Assembly: GCF_002224285.1 (NCBI RefSeq)
Contig: NZ_CP022436.1
Coordinates: 1,488,001-1,552,000 of the forward strand
Direction: 5' to 3'
Length of the DNA stretch: 64,000 bases
DNA from: Arthrobacter sp. YN
GTDB taxonomy: Bacteria > Actinomycetota > Actinomycetes > Actinomycetales > Micrococcaceae
Part shown: in pieces, positions 11,277 to 20,501 of the stretch
Position numbering within the stretch: the first letter of the stretch is position 1
Layout: the number at the start of each line of letters is the position of its first letter
The notes under the pieces: model-generated
Seen by the model: only the letters and a program-made list of their open reading frames with translations
What the model was told of the DNA's origin: nothing
Database searches by the model: none
Position numbers and translations under genes: made by a program

Positions 11277-12460
11277 GCGGTCTCCTCAAGAGTGGTCTGC
11301 TCGGGCTTGCGGCCGTCGCGGATGATGTTGGCCACGACCGTGGCGCGCTGGCGGACAGAGTCGACGTCGGAAACCGAACTGCCTACGAGGTTCACGTGGC
11401 CGATCTTGCGGCCGGGACGAACGGACTTGCCATAGGAGTGGACCTTGGCAGCGGGTTCGTAGGCCAAGGCCATGGGGAAGGCCTTGAACAGGTCCTGGTT
11501 CTCGCCGCCGAGGAAATTCTTCATGACCACTACGGGCGCCAGCGCGTCTGTAGCGCCGAGCGGCAGGTCCAGCACAGCCCGAAGGTGCTGTTCGAACTGG
11601 CTGGTAATGGATCCGTCCTGCGTCCAGTGCCCCGTATTGTGCGGGCGCATGGCAAGTTCGTTGATGAGGAAGCCTGCTCCGACACCCGGCGTTTCAAACA
11701 GCTCTGCAGCCATCACGCCGGTGACGCCAAGCTCGTTGGCGATGCGCAACGCAGCTTCCTCGGCGGCAGCGGCCACCTCAACGGGGATGTTCTGGGCCGG
11801 TGCGATGACTTCGTCACAGACACCGTCCACCTGAATGGTGTGGACCACGGGCCAGGCCCGCGATTCGCCGCTGGGCGTGCGGGCGACCAGTGCCGAGAGT
11901 TCGCGGCTGAAGTCCACCTTTGCCTCCGCAAGCAAGGGGCTCATGGCCTGGAACCAATCGGCGGTGTCCACGGCATCCTCTGCTGAGTGGACAATCCTGA
12001 CACCCTTGCCGTCGTAACCGCCGCGGGGTGTCTTCAGGACAACGGGCCAGCCGATGCGTTCGCCGAACGCCACCAGCTCTTCAACGCTGTTGACTGCGGA
12101 CCACTCTGGATTGGGGAGGCCGAGGCGGTCGATTGCAGCCCGCATCACCAGCTTGTCCTGGGCGTTGACCAGCGCATCGGGACCCGGCTGAACGTTGACG
12201 CCGGCATCCAGAAGGGCCTGCAAGTGTTCAGAGGGGACATGCTCGTGGTCGAACGTCAGCACGTCCAGGCCCTTGGAGAACTCAAGCAGAGCGTTCAGGT
12301 CCTTGTAGTCGCCGATCGGGGCTGTGGCCACCGCGGCAACAGCCGAAACGTCCTCACCCTCAGCCAAAACACGGAGTTCGAAGCCCAGGGCGGTAGCGGG
12401 CGGAGCCATCATTCGTGCGAGCTGGCCGCCGCCAACAACGCCAATTACTGGAAAAGTCAC
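11273..12460 (-). CDS. purK: 5-(carboxyamino)imidazole ribonucleotide synthase
   Basis: ATP-grasp enzyme making N5-CAIR from AIR, bicarbonate and ATP. 395 residues; [12 protein letters not shown] at the N-terminus, the ATP-binding [12 protein letters not shown] stretch, and the metal/phosphate region [14 protein letters not shown]. It starts at a GTG and heads the minus-strand run purK-purE-LCP-manA-FemX. No strong Shine-Dalgarno is visible, so the message may be leaderless. Divergent from the GtrA gene. Confidence 0.96.
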   Translation of the reverse strand: MTFPVIGVVGGGQLARMMAPPATALGFELRVLAEGEDVSAVAAVATAPIGDYKDLNALLEFSKGLDVLTFDHEHVPSEHLQALLDAGVNVQPGPDALVNAQDKLVMRAAIDRLGLPNPEWSAVNSVEELVAFGERIGWPVVLKTPRGGYDGKGVRIVHSAEDAVDTADWFQAMSPLLAEAKVDFSRELSALVARTPSGESRAWPVVHTIQVDGVCDEVIAPAQNIPVEVAAAAEEAALRIANELGVTGVMAAELFETPGVGAGFLINELAMRPHNTGHWTQDGSITSQFEQHLRAVLDLPLGATDALAPVVVMKNFLGGENQDLFKAFPMALAYEPAAKVHSYGKSVRPGRKIGHVNLVGSSVSDVDSVRQRATVVANIIRDGRKPEQTTLEETA

Positions 12461-12651
12461 AAGGTTCAGCCTACCGAACCGGCGGCGGGATCACTGATTC
12501 TGCCGCCCTTGCGACTGCTTTTCCACAGGTTCCGGCGGCATGAGGGCGCCAGTATTGGCGTTCTCACAGTCACCTCAAAGGCAGTGCGGGGAAATCGGCG
12601 CTAAAATGGACTTGGCCCATCGGCCCACCTTTTCAACGGCCATGGAGGGTC

Positions 12652-13215
12652 ATGATCACCACACTTGCAGATCGCATCCGCGGACTCGCCTCGCTTTTTT
12701 GGCGCGAAGTAGCGAAGTTCGGCGCCGTCGGCGGTGTTGCTTTTGTCATTGACTCGGCCGTTTTTATCTGGCTTTTCTCGGGACCGATGCACGGCAGCGA
12801 AGTGTGGGCCAAGGCCATAGCAACCATCGTTGCAAGTGTTTTCTCGTGGGTCGCAAACCGTTTTTGGACATTCCGCCACCGCAAACAGGCGAATGTGGTC
12901 CGTGAGGCCGTGTTGTTCGCCATCATGAACCTGGTGGGGCTCCTGATTGCGTCCGGTTGTGTGTGGTTCGCCAAGTACATCCTGGACCTGAACGACAAGC
13001 CCTCGCTGTTCATCGCCGGCAGCGTAGTAGGCCTCGTCCTGGGCACCATCTTCCGCTTCTTTGCCTACCGCTTTTGGGTGTTCAACGAAGAACTGGATGC
13101 CGAGCCGGAGTTCTCGCATGACCACGAGATCATCGAACTCCACCACAAAGCCAAGAGCGACGCCGGAGCTGCCAACCCCGGCACCGGCGAGTTGCCGTCT
13201 GTTAAGAACGGCTGA
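12652..13215 (+). CDS. GtrA family membrane protein
   Basis: Small integral membrane protein of 187 residues with four predicted helices (from FGAVGGVAFVIDSAVFIWLF to the FRFFAYRFWVF segment) and a charged C-terminal tail. GtrA-type proteins are thought to move undecaprenyl-linked sugars across the membrane or to support surface-glycan transferases. The ATG has GGAGGG close upstream. It is divergent from purK, and its 3' end overlaps the convergent TIGR03089 gene by 14 bp. The substrate is unknown. Confidence 0.85.
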   Translation: MITTLADRIRGLASLFWREVAKFGAVGGVAFVIDSAVFIWLFSGPMHGSEVWAKAIATIVASVFSWVANRFWTFRHRKQANVVREAVLFAIMNLVGLLIASGCVWFAKYILDLNDKPSLFIAGSVVGLVLGTIFRFFAYRFWVFNEELDAEPEFSHDHEIIELHHKAKSDAGAANPGTGELPSVKNG

Positions 13216-13897
13216 CCCGCTCGTTCTCCAGCAGGTGATCGGTCACCTCGAGGTCAGGGTGCACCAGCACTACCGAGCCGTCGCCGTGCCACGCGCCCAG
13301 TGATGAGGCCAGGCATTTCTCCAAGCCGTCTGTTGCGCGAACCAGCAGGCGGACGCCGGGTTCATGGCCAGCCGCAAACTCCTCGATAAGGGCTTCGTGA
13401 GTGAGTTCCGAGGCACCCCGCACTGCGGGCAAGCCCGGGGCAGGTTCGTTGTGCGCCATAAAGACGTCGCCATGGGAGCGGACTTCCGCCGCGTAATCCA
13501 CGACGCCGGATGGCAGCTCACCGGGCCAACGCATCGCAAGTGCCGCGAGAGGTACGGCCACCACCGCGTCGAAGCCGGACCCGTCGCCGTCGTCGGGAGT
13601 GTCGGTGACCAGGAGATCCGCGGAGGTGTGGTCAAAGACCACCTCCATGCCAAGCTGCCAGGCCGCCAAGGCCCAGACGAATGACTTCCAGTGCGCGGGG
13701 AGGTCCAGCCGGATGGTCATGCCGGGTTCCGCGTCCAGCTCGTCCTGCAGGAGATTGCTGGTCTTGGCCACCCAATTGTCCAGGACACGGCCAGAAAGCT
13801 CCACCCGCTCAGAGTCAGGCCCGTACCACGTGAGCCGTGGTGAGGTTGAATGGCCGGATCGCAGGGCGGTCATCAGGTTCGCTGCCGGGATGCTCAT
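13202..13897 (-). CDS. TIGR03089 family protein
   Basis: Actinobacteria-specific family of 231 residues that resembles the N-terminal part of AMP-dependent synthetases (DLPAHWKSFVWALAAWQLG), but lacks the adenylate-binding loop and C-terminal domain. Catalysis is therefore doubtful and the function is unknown. The ATG start is at 13897. The gene is usually found near LCP, GtrA or WhiB-linked envelope genes, as here. Its end overlaps the convergent GtrA gene. Confidence 0.78.
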   Translation of the reverse strand: MSIPAANLMTALRSGHSTSPRLTWYGPDSERVELSGRVLDNWVAKTSNLLQDELDAEPGMTIRLDLPAHWKSFVWALAAWQLGMEVVFDHTSADLLVTDTPDDGDGSGFDAVVAVPLAALAMRWPGELPSGVVDYAAEVRSHGDVFMAHNEPAPGLPAVRGASELTHEALIEEFAAGHEPGVRLLVRATDGLEKCLASSLGAWHGDGSVVLVHPDLEVTDHLLENERVSRS

Positions 13898-14011
13898 GCG
13901 TCAATCTTGCCACGGTGGCCCCCTGCCGTCCGGGGGATAATCACCGGGATTGTGAATTGCGACACATGGCATTTTCTCCAGTCGGTGGGCGCCTCGCATC
14001 GCAAGGCTTAA

Positions 14012-14073
14012 TTTTCCGCGGAAATTCAATGAAAGTTCACGTAAACCGATCCGGGCCTCCCGTTTTCCGCGGA
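14012..14073. promoter_or_regulatory. Two TTTTCCGCGGA copies in the region upstream of the WhiB gene
   Basis: The 378-bp gap 13898-14275 has no gene. It holds two direct copies of TTTTCCGCGGA at 14012-14022 and 14063-14073, 51 bp apart. The first is part of the 12-bp palindrome TTTCCGCGGAAA. These could be protein-binding sites for the divergent genes; no known regulator is assigned. Confidence 0.35.
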
Positions 14074-14154
14074 GACACGCAGCGGCACGGGCGAAATCTT
14101 GGGCGTGGCGCATCCCACGTTTCTCCGGATTCTTGATTATTATCCCGGCGCAGC

Positions 14155-14184
14155 TTGACTGACGGGTAGTTACACGCGTGTAAT
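14155..14184 (+). promoter_or_regulatory. Promoter with palindromic operator for the WhiB gene
   Basis: A -35 box TTGACT (14155-14160) and a -10 box TGTAAT (14179-14184) are 18 bp apart. The spacer and -10 contain the perfect 14-bp palindrome TTACACGCGTGTAA (14170-14183), well placed to block or recruit polymerase. Transcription would start about 14191, leaving a leader of roughly 85 nt. Confidence 0.55.
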
Positions 14185-14275
14185 TAGTAATCAAACGCCG
14201 CTGCACAGATATCCGGAACGTCGCCGGGAATCGGAAACACATCCAAGCAGCAGCTGCAAAATCAGGAGGGACGCC

Positions 14276-14821
14276 ATGGGGCAAGCGTTGCGTATCCAGG
14301 AAGATGCAGTCGTCGCAGAACATGCGTCGGTGAAATACCGTTCGCGGGAAGTACCGGGAGATTGGTACGTCGACCCAGCGGATCCGGAAGCGGCAGACCG
14401 CTACAACCAGAATGTGCAGGACTCTTTGGAGGATCAGGCAACTGCCCTCCTGGCTGCACATGAGGCGCTGATCGGCGATCTGCCTGCAGGGCCGGAAGAA
14501 GACTTGGACGACCCTCCCATGGAGGTGCGTCGTCCGCTGGAAACACCGGGGCAGCCCGTATGGATCGGCCTTCCGGGCCAAGGCGACTTCGATGACGAAG
14601 GTGAACTTGGTTGGCAGACTGATGCACTGTGTGCTCAAACCGATCCGGAAGCTTTCTTCCCGGAAAAGGGTGGTTCCACCAGGGACGCCAAGAAAGTCTG
14701 CGGGGCGTGCAACGTCCGTTCGCAGTGCTTGGAGTATGCCCTCGCCAATGATGAGCGGTTCGGTATTTGGGGCGGGCTCTCTGAGCGGGAGCGTCGTCGG
14801 CTTAGGAAGCGAGCGGTCTAA
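14276..14821 (+). CDS. WhiB-family iron-sulfur transcriptional regulator (WhiB2/WhmD-like)
   Basis: Wbl proteins bind a [4Fe-4S] cluster and a sigma factor and regulate development, division or stress. The four cluster cysteines are Cys119, Cys142, Cys145 and Cys151 (the usual C...CxxCxxxxxC), followed by GIWGG at 164-168 and a basic DNA-contacting tail. At 181 residues it is long: the first ~110 residues are an acidic extension without recognisable domains. ATG with GGAGGG upstream. Gene context (manA nearby, DUF3499, envelope genes) suggests the WhiB2/WhmD subgroup, whose known role is septation; that subgroup call is inference. Its TAA lies at the junction with the GT2 gene. Confidence 0.9.
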   Translation: MGQALRIQEDAVVAEHASVKYRSREVPGDWYVDPADPEAADRYNQNVQDSLEDQATALLAAHEALIGDLPAGPEEDLDDPPMEVRRPLETPGQPVWIGLPGQGDFDDEGELGWQTDALCAQTDPEAFFPEKGGSTRDAKKVCGACNVRSQCLEYALANDERFGIWGGLSERERRRLRKRAV

Positions 14822-14850
14822 TTCTCAAGGAAGTTCACGTTACCGCCGTT

Positions 14851-17800
14851 GTGGTCTCCCACAACGGCGGCGACTATCTCCCCAGGACACTGGCGGCACT
14901 GTCGGACCAAACACGTCCGGCAGATGCCGCCATTGGCATTGATACAGGTTCCACGGACAATTCGCTGGACATGCTTCGCGAAGCTTTCGGCCAGGGCAAT
15001 GTCACCACCTTCCAGCAGGCGAAATCCGGTTTTGGCGCAGCAGTTCAGGCAGGCCTTCACGAGCTGGCGCAGGACAAGGACGCCACCGGCGATGGCCACC
15101 GAAACCGCGCCGGCTCTGTTGACTGGATCTGGCTCCTTCACGACGACGCCGCCCCGGCACCCGACGCCTTGGCGGAACTTCTGCACGCCGTGGAACGGGC
15201 CCCTTCGGTAACGGTGGCCGGTTGCAAGCAGCTCGGTTGGGACAATGAGCGGCACCTGGTGGACGTAGGACTCTCCACGAGCCGCTGGGCCGAGCGCCTG
15301 ACCCTGATCGATGCCGACGAAGTAGACCAGGGCCAATACGACGCCCGCACGGACACCTTCGCCGTGAATTCTGCCGGGATGTTGATCCGCCGCGATGTCT
15401 GGGAGCTGCTGCAGGGCTTTGATCCTGCGCTGCCCGGCAGCGGCGACGACGTGGACTTCTGCTGGCGGAACTGGCTGGCCGGCAACCGCGTGGTGGTGGT
15501 TCCGAGCGCCAGGATGTTCCACGTAGAGCACCGGCCCCATGGTTTGGGCACCTCCTCAGCCGCCCGCAAAGCCCAGGTTCATCTGCGGCTCAAGCACACT
15601 CCCTGGTGGAAGGTCCCGTTCCAGGCCGTGGGAGCCCTGTTCGGCGCCATCGTTCGACTCATGCTGAGCATTCTGGTCAAGGAGCCGGGATACGGCTTCT
15701 CGCAGTTCACAGCAACCGTTGCCGCTTTGGTTCGGCCGGTCGCCATTGCCCGGGGCCGCCGAGTTGCCGCAAGGACGCGCCGTGTCCACCGTTCGGTGGT
15801 CCGCGGCCTGCAAACATCAACCCGTGAAGTCCGTTCCAACAGGCGGTCTTTGCTGGAGGCGATCCGCCCCAGTGACGACTCGGCCGCAGTTTCGGACCTT
15901 CTGGCACCTGAACCCAGCGGAGATGCCGCGGACGACTTCGCATCGTTGGCAACCAACGAACGCGGTTGGGTGGGAACAGGCGCCGTCGCGGCGGCCCTGC
16001 TGGCCCTTGCCGCTGCGTTTGTTGGACTGCTTGGGCTGCTCCGCTCCGGCGTCGTGGCCGGTGGCGGCCTCATCCCGCTCTCTGCAACGCCTGGAGACAT
16101 CTGGGCCAATGCCTCCACGTGGTGGATTTCCCTCGGCGCGGGATTGCCCGGGCACGGGGATCCCTTCGGATACGTGCTGTGGCTGCTGTCCGTTTTTGGC
16201 GGGGGAAACGGCAACTCGGCCATGGCTTGGCTGCTGATCCTTGCCATGCCGCTGTCCGCTGTTGGCGCATGGTTCGCAGCGGGCGCTTTGACCACCAAGC
16301 GTCGTTTCCGGACTGTTGCTGCCTTGGCGTGGTCTGCCGCCCCCGCTCTGCTGGTCGCGATTAATGAGGGCCGCGCGGGCGCCTTGGTTGCCCATGTGAT
16401 GATGCCGCTGTTGCTGCTGTCACTGTTGCGCGCCTCCGGATCTGCGATCGGCCACGTGCATTCACACCCCGTCTCCTCACTGAGCAGGCGGCCTGCTCCG
16501 ATTCTCGGGAAACCGGGCATTAACGGAACGCCGTCCTGGACCGCTGCCGCGGCCGGAGGGCTGGTCATGGCCATTGTGACTGCCTCGGCACCGTCGCTTT
16601 TGGGGCCGATTGTTGTTGCGGTGATCCTTGCGGCCGTCATCCTGGGGCAGCGCGGCAAGACGCTGTGGTGGTCACTCCTGCCCACAGTCGCCTTGTTCGT
16701 GCCTTACGGAATTTCCGTGCTGGACAGGCCCCGCGCCCTGCTGGCTGATCCCGGACTGCCATTGACCTTCGAAGCCGCCCCGTTCTGGCAGCAACTACTC
16801 GGGCAGCCCTTGGCATTCGACCTCGACGGCGGCCTGACCGGTTTGTCGTTCTTTGGTCCTGGCGCCGTACCCTGGGCTTTGTTGCTGGCGCTGTTGGTCA
16901 GTGCGCCGGTCCTGATTCTGGCAGTGACGGCACTGTTCCTGCCCGGCAAGCGGACGGCCCTGGCAAGGGTGTTCTGGGTGGCCGCACTTGCCACGTTGGC
17001 GAGTGGCTGGTTGGTGGGGCATGTAGCCACCGGTGTCAACAACAACGTCATCGTTGGCCCTTTCACCGGCCCCGCGGTGTCGGCGGCCGGCATGTTGCTG
17101 CTCGGTGCCGCGGTCATTGGCGCAGACAAGCTCTTCTCCGCACCGCGCCGTATGACCGATTCCAGTGGCCCAAAACTGCCCATGCGGCGCGTGGCTTCCG
17201 GACTGGTCCTGACGCTCCTCGTGGCTGGGCCCCTTGCGGGTATGGGCGCTTGGGCAGGTCAGAACGTCCTTCAGCCTTCGCCCGCGCCCGGGGCATCGAC
17301 CTCACCCAACGCGGCCGAACCGACGTCGTCCCTTGGGGCTGAACGCCAGGTATGGCCGGTGGACTCCGGCACCTTGCCGGCCACCGCCGTCGATCGCGGG
17401 CAGGGCCCGGAACGTACCCGCACGCTGGTCATTACCAGCGGCGAGCAGGGAGCGTTTACTTCCTCGTTGATGCGCGGCGCCGGCACCACCCTGGACAGCC
17501 TGTCCACCATCGCATCGGCCCGCACCATCATCGGTGCACCGGGTCGCGAAGAAATTGTGGAGGACGACGCCGCCACAGCCTCGCTTCGACGCGCAGTGGC
17601 CACCATTGTGGCCAGCAGTGGAGTGGACCCCCGCGCAGACCTGGAACAGCTGGGGGCCGGATTCGTGGTCCTGAAGGCTGCGGATAACGCAGCCCAGTTG
17701 ACGGCGAGCAGGATCGACGCCGTCCCGGGCCTGGTTGCCGTTGGGCAGACCGACGCCGGATGGCTGTGGCGTGTCTCGCCACGGAACCAGCCTGCCGCTA

Positions 17801-18204
17801 CAGCTGCTGAAGCCGCGCACCGCGTCAGGATCATTGATGCCGAGGGCAAGACGATGGCCAACCTGCCGGCAGGGGAAGTGTCCGTGGACGCTACCGTCCC
17901 TGCGGGTGGCGAGGGCCGCAAGCTAGTTCTTGCCGAACGGTCGGATCCCGGCTGGACGGCCTCGATGGATGGAAAGCAACTCAAGGCTGCCACGTCCGGA
18001 TGGTCGCAGGCCTTTGAGCTCCCGGCCAACGGCGGCGAGCTGGAGATCCGTTATACCAACCCCTGGGCTTTGTGGTTCGGCATTTTGCAGGCCGTGGTGA
18101 TCGGGCTGACGCTCCTGTTGGCCATACCGATGCCCGCGCGGCGCACCCGAACCGGCATGTCGAGGGATGAAGTCTCCCTCCGTAAGGAGTACAGCAGTGT
18201 CTGA
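14851..18204 (+). CDS. Very large membrane glycosyltransferase, GT2 family
   Basis: About 1117 residues. The N-terminal ~300 residues form a GT2 GT-A domain (VVVSHNGG start, DTGSTDNS, the metal-binding WLLHDDAAP, and GSGDDVDFCWR near the acceptor site). A long membrane part follows with about a dozen helices, then a C-terminal soluble domain and a last helix before a basic tail. It probably transfers sugars to an envelope polymer. GTG 14851 is the only usual start codon, but it would remove the first beta-strand residues (VTAVV); the frame stays open back to 14806. An ATT at 14821-14823 overlaps the WhiB stop, as a TAATG coupling would. The true start is therefore uncertain. The downstream gene overlaps by 8 bases. 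Confidence 0.87.
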   Translation: MVSHNGGDYLPRTLAALSDQTRPADAAIGIDTGSTDNSLDMLREAFGQGNVTTFQQAKSGFGAAVQAGLHELAQDKDATGDGHRNRAGSVDWIWLLHDDAAPAPDALAELLHAVERAPSVTVAGCKQLGWDNERHLVDVGLSTSRWAERLTLIDADEVDQGQYDARTDTFAVNSAGMLIRRDVWELLQGFDPALPGSGDDVDFCWRNWLAGNRVVVVPSARMFHVEHRPHGLGTSSAARKAQVHLRLKHTPWWKVPFQAVGALFGAIVRLMLSILVKEPGYGFSQFTATVAALVRPVAIARGRRVAARTRRVHRSVVRGLQTSTREVRSNRRSLLEAIRPSDDSAAVSDLLAPEPSGDAADDFASLATNERGWVGTGAVAAALLALAAAFVGLLGLLRSGVVAGGGLIPLSATPGDIWANASTWWISLGAGLPGHGDPFGYVLWLLSVFGGGNGNSAMAWLLILAMPLSAVGAWFAAGALTTKRRFRTVAALAWSAAPALLVAINEGRAGALVAHVMMPLLLLSLLRASGSAIGHVHSHPVSSLSRRPAPILGKPGINGTPSWTAAAAGGLVMAIVTASAPSLLGPIVVAVILAAVILGQRGKTLWWSLLPTVALFVPYGISVLDRPRALLADPGLPLTFEAAPFWQQLLGQPLAFDLDGGLTGLSFFGPGAVPWALLLALLVSAPVLILAVTALFLPGKRTALARVFWVAALATLASGWLVGHVATGVNNNVIVGPFTGPAVSAAGMLLLGAAVIGADKLFSAPRRMTDSSGPKLPMRRVASGLVLTLLVAGPLAGMGAWAGQNVLQPSPAPGASTSPNAAEPTSSLGAERQVWPVDSGTLPATAVDRGQGPERTRTLVITSGEQGAFTSSLMRGAGTTLDSLSTIASARTIIGAPGREEIVEDDAATASLRRAVATIVASSGVDPRADLEQLGAGFVVLKAADNAAQLTASRIDAVPGLVAVGQTDAGWLWRVSPRNQPAATAAEAAHRVRIIDAEGKTMANLPAGEVSVDATVPAGGEGRKLVLAERSDPGWTASMDGKQLKAATSGWSQAFELPANGGELEIRYTNPWALWFGILQAVVIGLTLLLAIPMPARRTRTGMSRDEVSLRKEYSSV

Positions 18205-19834
18205 GGACCAGAAGCAGCCTGTCGACGAAAAACCGTCGCGCAGTTCCAGCAAGGGCTCGCGAAGTTCCAACCGGGGCGTCGTCACTGGTGTCCTCTCCGC
18301 AGTGGTCATCCTGGCCGCCGGTGGTGGTGCTGTTGCGGCGACGTCGATGATGCCCGAACCATCCGGCGGGACCACCATGGACATCCGGCAAGCCGATGTT
18401 CCGGCAGGCCGCGCACTGGGGGTGTGCCCGGAACCCGCGAGGCTGGTCAATGGAACGGTGGTGGGAACGGATGCAGACTTCAGTCCTGTCTCCACTACCG
18501 CCGTCAGCGCCCTCAACGCAGTGGTGCTGAGCAATCCGGCCGGTACGGTCCCTGGAAGCAAGGTGACGTCGCTGGAAGGTGACGCAGTTGCTGAGATCGC
18601 CAAAGCGCCGGCCAGTACTCCCACGCCAACGGCCGGACCTCCGGTGTTGTCTGCCGGTGTGGCCTCGATTTCCCCGGTGACGGCTCCGGCCGTAGTGGGA
18701 GCGGATCCCTTGGGGAATGAGCAGGCCTCCCTCGCTGCCAATCTCAGCTACGCCGCCACCGATGGAGATCTTCGCGGCCTGGCGTCAGCCCAATGCCAAT
18801 CACCGGGAAACGACGCCTGGCTGCTGGGGGCCAACACGGCAGTGGGCCGTACGGCAGTCCTTAACCTGAGCAACGCTTCGGAGACTCCGGCCACGGTGAA
18901 CCTGGACCTGTTTGGGGAGAAGGGCCAGATCCAGGCGCCGGGGGCACGCGGACTCCTGGTACCTCCCGGAACCACCCGCTCGGTGAACCTCGCAGGCCTG
19001 GCTCCCAGCGAAGGTGAACTGGCCGTCCACGTTCGCAGCACGGGTGGTCCGGTGGCTGCGACCATTCAGCAAAGCGTCTTGCGCGGACTCGCTCCCGGCG
19101 GCGTCGAATACCTTTCGCCGGGCTCAGGGGCCTCGAGCCTGCAGGTCATGTCCGGCGTCGATATCCAGGACCCGGCGGCCACGAAGGCGCTCGCCACCAA
19201 GCCCGGTTTCGCCGACGCAGCACCCGCCCTGCAGATCGCCGTTCCCGGCTCCACCGATGCCGTAGTGCAGGTCAGCCTGTACGGGGCCAACGGCGAACGC
19301 AAGATTCCCAGCGGCGGAGTGGTGACTGTCAAGGGCGGATCAGTAGCCACCGTGAACCTGGAAGGCATCCCTGCCGGCACCTACACCGTCAGGGCCAGCT
19401 CGGACGTTGCCTTCGTGGCCTCGGCCCGGGTCACGCGGGGAGCCAAAGCGGAGGAAGCCACTGACTTCGCGTGGTCTCCGTCCTCGGCCCGTCTCGGCAG
19501 CCAGCACCTCGTGGCGGTACCACGCAATGGGCAGCGGTACCTGAGTTTCGGTGTCCCCGAGGGGAGGGGCACGGTCACCTATGCCCCCGTCACCACAGAC
19601 GGCGCAGTGGGCAAATCCGTTGACGTTGACATGTCCGGCGGCACCACCTCGTTGATCGAACTTCCCTCAAAGTCCGGCGATTCGGTGGTAGCGGGGTATG
19701 TAGTGTCAGCCTCCGGTGACCCCATCTATGGCGCACTGGTCCTTGGCACGCAAGGCCGTCCGGACATCTCGGTAGTAGCCATCCAGGACGCAGCCGCGGG
19801 ACTCGAGAAGGTCCCTGTCTCCGTGGGCTACTAG
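18197..19834 (+). CDS. DUF5719 family membrane-anchored protein
   Basis: Protein of 545 codons from the GTG at 18197, chosen because AAGGAG lies 7 bases upstream; an earlier in-frame ATG has none. A Ser/Lys-rich cytoplasmic tail of ~30 residues precedes one helix (VVTGVLSAVVILAAGGGAVA), after which nearly the whole protein is extracellular. The body is rich in beta-strand-like Gly/Val/Thr repeats (for example GRTAVLNLSNASETPATVNL). The start overlaps the GT2 stop by 8 bases, so the two are translated together and may act in one complex. Function is unknown. Confidence 0.82.
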   Translation: MSEDQKQPVDEKPSRSSSKGSRSSNRGVVTGVLSAVVILAAGGGAVAATSMMPEPSGGTTMDIRQADVPAGRALGVCPEPARLVNGTVVGTDADFSPVSTTAVSALNAVVLSNPAGTVPGSKVTSLEGDAVAEIAKAPASTPTPTAGPPVLSAGVASISPVTAPAVVGADPLGNEQASLAANLSYAATDGDLRGLASAQCQSPGNDAWLLGANTAVGRTAVLNLSNASETPATVNLDLFGEKGQIQAPGARGLLVPPGTTRSVNLAGLAPSEGELAVHVRSTGGPVAATIQQSVLRGLAPGGVEYLSPGSGASSLQVMSGVDIQDPAATKALATKPGFADAAPALQIAVPGSTDAVVQVSLYGANGERKIPSGGVVTVKGGSVATVNLEGIPAGTYTVRASSDVAFVASARVTRGAKAEEATDFAWSPSSARLGSQHLVAVPRNGQRYLSFGVPEGRGTVTYAPVTTDGAVGKSVDVDMSGGTTSLIELPSKSGDSVVAGYVVSASGDPIYGALVLGTQGRPDISVVAIQDAAAGLEKVPVSVGY

Positions 19835-19840
19835 GGGGCG

Positions 19841-20359
19841 TTACTGATACCGGCGGCGGTATACGGGATCCAGCGTCTCCGGGGGCACGCCCAGCATTTC
19901 AGCGGTGTACTCCACCACGACGTCATGCACCAGGTCCTGCAGTTCCTCGCGGGTGGTGCAGCCTTGTTCCACTACCCTGCGGTACACGGTGATCATGGGG
20001 GCCTCGCCACGACCACCAGGCGTATAAGAGCCGAGGGGAGCGGTGCTTCCCATGGCAACAAGTTGTTCCAGATTGGGCGGGATCTCATCGACGGCAAAAA
20101 GGACGCCGTCAAGCTGCTTACCCCACATGTCCTGAAGCCGCTCTGCGGAGTCCAGCACCATGTCATCGAAGCGCTCTGCGCGGGTGCGGAAGCCGGGAAG
20201 GCTGGGGAGCATCAGCTCTCCACGCAGTCCCCGCCCATGCCGGTTGCGCCGGCGCCGCCGGAAACCGCGCACACCCGAACCGGCGGGTTGCTCTGCCTGA
20301 TCGCCATCGGCGTCAGTCCACCGGATGGTGAATCCGGGAACATGTGGCTGTGACTGCAT
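19841..20359 (-). CDS. Zincin-like metallopeptidase family protein with an altered active site
   Basis: Protein of 172 residues of the small 'possible zincin' family (PF06262-like), recognised from FDDMVLDSAERL, DEIPPNLE and the VYRRVVEQGCTTREEL region. The family normally has an HExxH zinc motif in its last third. Here the matching stretch reads LVHDVVVEYTAEMLGV, so the first His is kept but the glutamate and second His are not in register. It may be inactive or use other ligands. The N-terminal 45 residues are Arg-rich. It is convergent with DUF5719 (6-bp gap) and divergent from DUF3499. Confidence 0.7.
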   Translation of the reverse strand: MQSQPHVPGFTIRWTDADGDQAEQPAGSGVRGFRRRRRNRHGRGLRGELMLPSLPGFRTRAERFDDMVLDSAERLQDMWGKQLDGVLFAVDEIPPNLEQLVAMGSTAPLGSYTPGGRGEAPMITVYRRVVEQGCTTREELQDLVHDVVVEYTAEMLGVPPETLDPVYRRRYQ

Positions 20360-20501
20360 ATATCGACTTTAGTCCCGAGGAACCGCCAGCGCGACATCAT
20401 GGCCTGCAGCGCGCCGGAGTTGCTGATGAGCCGTCGGGTTCAGGGAGCCACGGGCAGCCAATGCGCAACTCTGTCGCCAGTTGGCGCTAATCTGGGATGT
20501 T

